The notes below the pieces were generated by a model that made no database searches, had not been told where the DNA came from, and worked only from the letters and a program-made list of their open reading frames with translations. Shown piece by piece: positions 56,316-64,000 of a stretch of DNA of 64,000 nucleotides. The stretch is from Muscardinus avellanarius (Eukaryota > Chordata > Mammalia > Rodentia > Gliridae), in NCBI GenBank assembly GCA_963383645.1, contig OY726558.1:180689634-180753633 (forward strand), written 5' to 3'. Made by a program: the position numbers and the translations under genes. Each line of letters opens with the position of its first letter. Within the stretch, counting starts at the first letter, position 1.

Positions 56316-58390
56316 ATTAAATAGCTTAAAAAGGACACATTGAAAACAAACAAAAAGCTCCTAAAAAAGAAAGGCCAGATTTTTAGACATAAATCTTATG
56401 AATCAAAATTTGCTTTATGACAATGAACAAAGAAATTTTTGAGTTATAGTACTATATTTCTATAGTATTATAATACTGCCATCTTTTAATTAGAGAATAA
56501 AAGTTTTCCCAGTGATTTGTAATGGTTTGTCTGTTACACAACAAAGCACTGTATGCACACAGATTGGGACCTCTTTTTTTCTTTAAACAATTCATTCTTT
56601 TTTGCTTATGCCCAAGCAAAAAGATCTGATGATTTTGCTTCATGGTAAATCTCTTGATCATTCATTCAGAGTGTTCTTCAACTTCAAGAATATTTTGGCT
56701 TTTTATAGGTTTTCATAAAATCTTTTTTTTACTTCGCTGAAAATACTGTTGCAGTTTTAATTCATTATGCACTGAATCTATTAACAATTTTGTGTATAAT
56801 TTTATATTCACATACTGAATCTTACTATTTGTGTCCATGGTATATAGTTCTATTTATTTTTTAACATGGCTAATAAAGCCTCATAATATTTATTACAATG
56901 AAACTGAATATGTGTGATCAAGTTACTTTTCTATCACATGAGATATTTATTGACTATGTGCTGATACTGTCCTGGGGAAAAATTATAACTCTTGTATTTG
57001 GTTTCCTGGAGGCAAAAAACAGGTAGAAACCAATGAAATCCAAATTTCTTGGTCAAGGTTTCAGATCAACATGAGCAAAATGAATCTGTAGTAGGAATAC
57101 ACACTACTGTAGTCTTTGACCAAAGCTTATCAGAAATTCCTTCCACCTTTTAAGATTTTGCTATTGTTATTTTGTTCTGATCATCACCAACTCAGTTTTA
57201 TTGTATGTTGCATGAAATGGTTTGGTTTTGCTTTGCTATTATCCTGAAAGTGTGGAAAGATGTGGAACTTGTGCTTGATATAACAGTCTTTATCCTCCTC
57301 ATCATAAAAATTTTGAATTTAAATTTTAGGAATGTATAATGACAAATGTCATCATATTAATAAAGCAATTGGTGCTTTGATTCTATTCATCTACAGAAAA
57401 TATATTCTCCAAAAATAAAGCACAGAAATTTCAAAATCTTGTTTCAATTTCTTCAATCTCTTTAGGCTATTTGTTTTTAAATTTATCTAAAAGATTTTTC
57501 TTTATTGAATTTTATCAACATAACTTGATCCATTCCCTTAATGTGGGAACTTTATTGCTGGCAAGTTATTTTCTATAATACTGTTAGAGTGATCTTTCTG
57601 AACACCTCTGTATAAACATCATTATATCTTTGCCTTAAAATCTTTACTACCTTTTTAATGCTGACATTGCTTTCTAAATAGTATCTTCAAAATTATCTTT
57701 ATAATATGACTCCTGAAATTTAGGCTAGTTATATCTCACTCTGATCTTTTCTTGATAAGGTTTATTCCAAGAATGTATTATGTTTTATTGATTCTGGTTT
57801 CTAAATAGGACATTATTTTTGCATAGACTCTTTTACTTTCTATTGTTTTTCATTCTTTCTTAGACTTAACCTTCAGACCTTTCAGCTCAAGATACTCTAT
57901 AACTCTGATATAATATGCATGACATAATAGTTAAATGTACTGAGCACTAAATTGTATTAATTCCTCTAAGCCTTCTATATCTTTTTATAAAAGAATATAG
58001 CAAGTAACAATATACGTAATTTTTTGTTGTGTAGGTAAAGCTAAATAATGCACTCCATCTATTAGTAGCAAATATACAATAAATGCTAATTTTCATTTTT
58101 ATTTTTTATATTTGCATACATTCCCCCTCCATCCACCTGAGTAAATGCAAAACGACTATTTAACTATTTAACTTTTTAGTTGTCTATATTCAACATTTTT
58201 TTCTTAGCCATTTGTTTTTTTTTTATTAAAGTTTGTGACCTTGAAATTAAAACTCTGCCATATCCACACTTTTGTGTGGTATATCTAGTCACTATGTACA
58301 AATAATAAATATTTTAAGTTAATGTGCAACAAAGGAAAGTATGAAATTTGAGTCTTTTCTATTTAGAAGAAAATTACAGAGCTACAGAAT
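56316..58390. other. Long AT-rich interval, nothing recognised
   Basis: About 2.1 kb with no SINE, L1 or gene that I can support. Confidence 0.45.
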
Positions 58391-58392
58391 AA

Positions 58393-58625
58393 TTTCTTTC
58401 TTTTTTCTTTTCTTTCTTTCTTTTTTCTTTTCTTTCTTTCTTATTTTTTTTGTGTTTCTGGGGTTCCTGGAAACCCTTCTACCTCCGGTCTATACTCCCA
58501 GTCCTATTTTTATATATTCATTTGGAAACAGGGACTCTGGCTTCTTGGAAACAGCGTGATCCTCCTGTCTCCACCTCCCAAGCACAGGGATTACAGGATT
58601 ACAAGCCTGAGCCACCACACCCGGC
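58393..58625 (-). mobile_element. B1-dID SINE, young, minus strand, (TTTC)-type tail
   Basis: Pyrimidine tail 58393-58446, 'tctggggttcctggaaaccc', reversed head 'gagccaccacacccggc', with a small repeat 'ggattacaggattacaag'. Flanks 'cagaataatttctt' (58385-58398) and 'cagaataacttctt' (58626-58639), 13 of 14. Confidence 0.93.
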
Positions 58626-58639
58626 CAGAATAACTTCTT

Positions 58640-59407
58640 AATAAAGAAAAGTAATAAAGAGACTCAGAACACTCTACACCAACTCAAGGAGAGAGATCAA
58701 CCTTTAAAACATAATTTATATATTTACATAAGAAATGTATCATTTAATATTCTAATTACGAAATATATTGAGAATAGAAGGACATTAGAATTTAGAATTA
58801 TTATATTGAGAAGATAAAGGTAATTTTGATGAATGAAGTGAGATTATAGATTGATCTAACATGACATTGCTAAAGTTACAAGGATACTATGTGAAAGTCA
58901 TGCTTCATTAGTATTCTTCAATATTTGGAAAGAAAACAATGGGCATTGTTTGGTCTAGAATAATTATCTATTTTCACGAAGCCCTAAGCAAATTAAATTC
59001 AGTGTATATTAGTGGTTAAACCTGTACATGATTTATTTCCATTTTACCCAAACAAATGTCAATCACAACCAAAACTTTTTCACAAAAATGTAATAAATTA
59101 TTTAAAATTTATTTTCTATGCAATGCAATTCCATAATAATATATAAATAGAGAGTAAGAATATATCAGAAGAATATTTTAATAATATGCATTTGTGCATT
59201 TTGTTCCTTAATTTATAACTTTTCTTTAAAGTTTCTGACCAGTTCTAGCTTTACTAATAATTGCAAATAGAATTGGGTTTCAATGGACTTTATTGAAGCT
59301 TGATTGTACTCAAGTATAAACATTAATAATTTAGCAATACAAATTAATACAGGGTAAAGAATTATGAAAAATTTTCCCATTTTTTTCTTTGGGGTGATAA
59401 GAAAAGA
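58640..59407. other. AT-rich interval, nothing recognised
   Basis: No assignable feature. Confidence 0.5.
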
Positions 59408-59416
59408 TCAAATATC

Positions 59417-59601
59417 GCTGGGCTTGGTGGCGCACGCTTGTAATCCCTGCGCTTGGGAGATGGAGACAGGAGGATCGCGCTGGTTCGAAGCCAGCCTCAC
59501 TGGCTTAAGAGACCTTGTTTCCAAATAAAAATATAAAGTAGGTCTGGGAGTGTAGCCCGGAGGTTGAAGGGTTTCCAGGAACCCCAGTACCACAAAAGTA
59601 A

Positions 59602-59652
<51 letters not shown>

Positions 59653-59654
59653 GT
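59417..59654 (+). mobile_element. B1-dID SINE, young, plus strand, with (GAAA)12 tail
   Basis: Head 'gctgggcttggtggcgcac', B-box 'ggttcgaagcc', tail 'tctgggagtgtagcccgg' then (GAAA)n at about 59602-59652. Flanks 'tcaaatatc' at 59408-59416 and 59655-59663. Confidence 0.93.
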
Positions 59655-59663
59655 TCAAATATC

Positions 59664-60884
59664 TACCCCAAAATTACCATTTGAAAATTGAGAATATTTT
59701 GGCTTACAAAGAAATACGCCTCAAGTCTTATCATGTCAGGATATAAGCAGAGTCAGAGAAATATAGTAAGAAATCTTTAGGTAGCATACATTTGCACAGA
59801 AAACACTGTATTAGAATACATACATACAATTGTAAGGGTAGTTTGGAAGCTAACTATAAAATCATACAAAAGTAGTTATCTTCTTGAGAGCATGAATTTT
59901 GCCAGTTGGCATGTTTTGACCAGTATATGATGAAAGGGATATTTGGGGGGATTACATAACAACAGTTAAAATGATTGATTTTAGTAGGGGATAAACTGGA
60001 AGCAGAGACTGGTAATGGGATTATTAGATTTGCCTTATGTTGCTAATATGACTGCTACTTGCTTAGAAGCTGCTTAATATCAACTTTGAAATGGAAATGT
60101 ACTAGTCATAGCGATGCTAATAGAATATTGAATGAAAGTAAATATACATTTCACAATTCTTACTTAGAGAGTCTGCCTTGAAAATATATATCTTAATATA
60201 AAATTTGTTGAGTTTTTACTTGAAATACAGAGTAATGACAGATCCTTTTTTGAGTAGCCCAGCTACTATGAAATTGAATACAGCCAACAGATAAGGGTGC
60301 CATCCTTTACTTATGAAATATTAAATCTGACACAGGGCATATCAACAAAGTTTAAACCCTGATGAACCAGGAAGGAACAGGATAGTGTAACAAGGGAAGA
60401 TGAAAGAAAAAGATTATCCTGAGATGACTAACAGTATTGCAGTGAGATTTTAAAAATATATAAAATTTACGCTTGGATGCTAGATGTTTAAATATAGGTA
60501 CAGTTGGCCCTTGTGGATTCCCTGGCCATGGATCCAAAAAGTAATATTTTAAAATAATTAAATCTATATTGAAGGCTATTTTTGTTTATTTCTTGAACTA
60601 TACAGCATAACAACTATTTACATCAAATTTACATAGTAATATATATCTTAAATAGAGATTATTTAAAGTATATAGGAAGGATGTATATGAGTTAAATGCA
60701 AATATTGGACAATTATACATAAGGGAATTGGACATCCTCAGATTTTGGTAGCATAAGGGACTCTGAATGAAATATCCTGAAAATACTTAGATATTACTAT
60801 AGTAGGAAGATTTTAAGAGATTTGTGAAATTTTAGAGCATATGAAACTAGTGATTTAGGTATATCAAAAATATTATACAGCTGG
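59664..60884. other. AT-rich interval, nothing recognised
   Basis: No assignable feature. Confidence 0.5.
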
Positions 60885-61069
60885 GCATGGTGGTGTACTC
60901 TTGTAATCCCAGTTCTTTGGAGGCTGACACAGAGGATCATGCAGCTTCAAAGCTAGCCTCAGCTATTTAGTGAGGCTCTTAGCAACTAAGTGAGATCTTG
61001 TTTCCAAATAAAATATAAAATAGGTCTGGAAGTGTAGCTCGGGGGTAGAAATCCCCTGGATTCCACCCC

Positions 61070-61072
<3 letters not shown>
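60885..61072 (+). mobile_element. B1-dID SINE, older subfamily, plus strand
   Basis: 'gctgggcatggtggtgtac', extra block 'ctatttagtgaggctcttag', tail 'tctggaagtgtagctcgg'; runs into the CA/TA tract. Confidence 0.9.

Positions 61073-61141
<69 letters not shown>
61073..61141. repeat. (CA)24(TA)10 compound microsatellite
   Basis: (CA)n at 61073-61120 passes directly to (TA)n at 61121-61141, about 69 bases of alternating purine and pyrimidine. Confidence 0.95.
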
Positions 61142-61349
61142 GGAAAAATACATGTCAGCATTGAAGCATAATAAACAGATTTTTTGTTTTGTAGGGCTAA
61201 AAAATCTTCCTGTAAGTAATCATCCTCTGAACTTAATCCAGAAAAGTAAGTTATAATATGAACATATTAAAATAAAGCATGCTAACCAGACCAATTAAGT
61301 AGATGTAAAAATCAGTCAGATCATGGGATTTTATCAGGGATACCTTGCC

Positions 61350-61443
61350 TTCAGAGAGAAATTACAAACAAAAGGCAGAGAGAAGCAAAGATACAATTCA
61401 GAGAGAAATTACAAACAAAAGGCAGAGAGAAGCAAAGATACAA
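61350..61443. repeat. Perfect 47-bp tandem duplication
   Basis: 61350-61396 and 61397-61443 are identical; the unit begins 'ttcagagagaaattacaaac' and ends 'agcaaagatacaa'. It is not low-complexity and lies outside any recognised mobile element. A minus-strand frame crosses it but has no gene features. Confidence 0.95.
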
Positions 61444-61789
61444 CATTTGGTAAAAATAAAGGGAAAGAGCTTGACAACAAATGTGACCCTGAGTTACTTT
61501 GATAAATGAGCTTCCTGATAATTTAGTCTTTCCAATGAAGATCAGGTACATTTGCTGTAATCTGATTCCAAGACATTCTTTTATCACATGGGGATTAAAA
61601 ACACAGACTTCCACTAACTAGTTCTTAGATGTTATAAGAAAATTACTCAAATATCTGAGTCTCAGTTAATTATAACCAGAAAATGAGACAGAATTACTTT
61701 TTTAAAATAGAGATAATCTGTTATGTTAATTTCGATTATCGAGTCACAGAAACAGATGGACCTTATATCTTCTTTCTCATTTGGAAGGT
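61444..61789. other. Interval with nothing recognised
   Basis: About 345 AT-rich bases. Confidence 0.5.
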
Positions 61790-62092
61790 AAGGAGTCATT
61801 AGAGATACAAGAGGGTCTTCAGATAATGGAGAAGAAATTTCAGTGCAATGAGAGATATAGTACTGGTGAAGGAGAGTGAGAAGTGGGGGGATTAATGAAA
61901 GAGTTACTATCATTGACATCATGTACATATGTGAAAATACCAATGCCAATCTCATTATCCTATATGGGGAAGGGGAGAGTGGGAAGGGAGTGGGAGAAAG
62001 CTCAAGTTTTGTGTGCTAATCCATTGCTATAACTATGAATTGCATTTTGATATTGGACTATAATGCACCAATAAAAGTATAAAATCAAATAA
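61790..62092 (+). mobile_element. L1 3'-UTR fragment, plus strand
   Basis: The fullest copy of the family at 21345, 30640 and 50675: 'gaagaaatttcagtgcaatg', 'ccaatgccaatctcattatc', 'gactataatgcaccaataaa'. 5' truncated. Confidence 0.75.
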
Positions 62093-63250
62093 AAGAGCTC
62101 AATCTTTGTGATAAATAGTATATTGAATTGTATCAATATTATTTTTGTGTATACATTTATCACATATATTTACAATAAAAATATACTCACATGTGTGAAT
62201 AAAAATACACATCACCTTTTGAGCAAATTTACATTGAGTTTATCTTTTAAAAGATCCCAAATTTTCTGTGATATAGAGATGCTCTGTAATAGATTTAAAA
62301 CAGAAAATTCTTATGGACTACATTTTTCTGGCATGGGACACCGTAGATAAAATTCTACCACTGTGATATAATAGGATGGTAGAGTAAAGGTCTAAAAACC
62401 CCATAACTGACATGACTTTGGCCTAAAGTACTTGATTAGTCTTTATGTTTACTAGCATATGTCAACTTCTACTATCTTTGAAAGATTTCTAACCAAACGT
62501 GTGTATATTAGAAAAAGATCACAATTTTTAAGAAAGTAAAAGAAAAGAACAAATGTTCATCACAATTATTCTCCACAGAAAGAGTAATGAAAGAAAGCAG
62601 TGATTAAATTGTTCAAGTGTGAATCCTTTTTAAGCTTAATCATCCAATATCTCTGCAAATCAGATTAAGATAAAAACATCCATGTTGTCAAAATCAGGTA
62701 CTGACTTTTTAGCACTGCCTGTGATTTGACAGATAAGGTCAATGTCCTGGTTGTCATATACCATGATGCCAGTGTTTATAAGTGAGATGTTCATAGAATT
62801 GGGGAATCTAATTACAAATAAATGTAAATTATGGAAACAGAGGGGGCTATCAGGTCCTGGCAAAGGTAGATTAAGAATAAAACTTCTTTAGTCCCTGTCA
62901 ATATCAAGTTTTGCTATTTCTTTATAGTCTGAGAACTGATTCAGAGAAGACTAAAAGGAATAGAATTGGGGCAAATTGAATAATCAGTAATAAAGTGCCT
63001 GCACATTTATTCTTTGAAGACTGACAGAAATAAAAGTAAAAAAATCTAGAAAATGCAGTAATGAGTTAGTGAGACTATTTTTTAAAGAAGTTTATTAAAA
63101 GATATAAATACAGAGGATAGGTACAGCTCCATACCAGACTGGCATGGAGGGGTGACTCGAATGAATACACCCTAGTGAGACTACTTTAAATCAGAGTGTC
63201 AGTCACATAGAAAAAAAATGAACTCTTGAAGTTCTTACAGAATTTTATAT
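62093..63250. other. Interval with nothing recognised
   Basis: AT-rich unique-looking sequence. Confidence 0.5.
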
Positions 63251-63266
63251 CACACACACACATACA

Positions 63267-63306
<40 letters not shown>
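63251..63306. repeat. (CA)n microsatellite with CATA interruptions
   Basis: 56 bases, two 'cata' interruptions near the left end and pure CA to the right. Confidence 0.95.
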
Positions 63307-63308
<2 letters not shown>

Positions 63309-63610
63309 TGTGATTTGGTAGTAAGCAGTCCAAATATTTAAAATATTTTTCAGGACACAGAAAAAAATGTCACATTTTTTAAATAGGCAATGAAATGTGT
63401 TATATACTAAGAGTATTGAAACAGATAAAATCTGAAAAGAATTTGCTTACTCAGTTTTGCCTACTTTGGAATTAATGCATTAGTTAAAATGGCTAATATG
63501 CCAAGATTGTCATCTGTATTTACCAACACCCACTGGGCATCTTTATCATAAGAAATTATGAAGATGATGAATCTAATTTATATAATAACTACATAAATTA
63601 TTAACTTTAA
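63307..63610. other. AT-rich interval, nothing recognised
   Basis: No assignable feature. Confidence 0.5.
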
Positions 63611-64000
63611 ATTTTTTATTGGTGCATTGTAGTAATCCATCTTAATGGAGTACAAGATGGTAGACACATACATGCACACATTACTCAATGAACCTGTACT
63701 CAGTTTTCACCCCATTTCCTTCCCCTTTCTTCTTCTTAGGTTTGGTTTAGTGATTGACTTTGATATATTTGTGAATATACATCATACACATTAGGGAATT
63801 TTCCTCTTCCCTAGTTTTATTCCCCTCAGTTGAGTTGCATTATTTGCTCATCTATACTTTGTCCTTTTTGTCTAGAGTTCTTCCTTTGACCCATATTCTC
63901 CCTAGTTTCCACATATTAGGGAGAATATCTAATTTTTTATTTTTTGTGACTGTCTAACCTTACTTGGCATAATGTTCTCCATTTCTGCCCACTGACAACC
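63611..64000 (-). mobile_element. L1 3' end, minus strand, continues beyond the window
   Basis: 'ttattggtgcattgtagtaa', 'tgattgactttgatatattt' and 'ccttacttggcataatgttc' match the 25780 family. It is cut by the window edge, so ORF2 may lie to the right. Confidence 0.88.

Overview
The window is nuclear DNA from a rodent, and it holds no intact gene that I can recognise. The strongest clue to the organism is its commonest SINE. This is a 7SL-derived B1-like head fused to a tRNA-Ala-derived ID-like tail (the B1-dID architecture). About 35 copies or parts are present, together with one free-standing ID element. That combination is known from the squirrel-related rodents (Sciuridae, Aplodontiidae, Gliridae). 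I cannot choose among these from sequence alone.

Layout. Positions 1-2662 form a GC- and CpG-rich block: (i) a 50/100-bp satellite-like array (1-1835) with a 799-bp higher-order unit, entered from outside the window; (ii) a 408-bp minus-strand reading frame with two internal stops (1864-2271), the only trace of a host-type coding sequence; (iii) a second, unrelated GC-rich tandem repeat of about 125 bp in 2.6 copies (2333-2662). At about 2663 composition drops sharply to AT-rich DNA that continues to the end.

Positions 2663-64000 are an AT-rich, gene-poor desert built from retroelements. L1 pieces of several 3'-UTR families lie on both strands. Two of them are 5'-inverted (twin-primed) insertions, at 9953-11203 with a 17-bp target-site duplication and at 45860-47545. 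Two other L1-like elements seem to keep both ends but lack most of the ORFs (4605-5775 and 6444-8925). Between them lie MaLR-type LTRs (15575-16012, 16126-16510, 18330-18600, 37817-38150, 52465-53080), one MIR (31462-31680) and many SINEs. Several insertions are nested, which gives a relative age order; the clearest is a SINE inside an L1 fragment inside an older L1 at 34497-36200.

Simple repeats are frequent, and many grow directly out of SINE tails. The notable ones are a 67-bp (CA)22(GT)11 tract containing a 44-bp perfect palindrome (28563-28629), a 115-bp uninterrupted polypyrimidine run (33827-33941) and a (CA)n(TA)n tract (61073-61141).

The remaining stretches are AT-rich DNA in which I recognise nothing. 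I saw no tRNA, rRNA or snRNA gene, no CRISPR array and no mitochondrial insert. The reading frames that exist are L1 ORF2 remnants, tandem-repeat artefacts or chance frames. Coordinates of old repeats are approximate by 10-30 bases because no alignment could be run.
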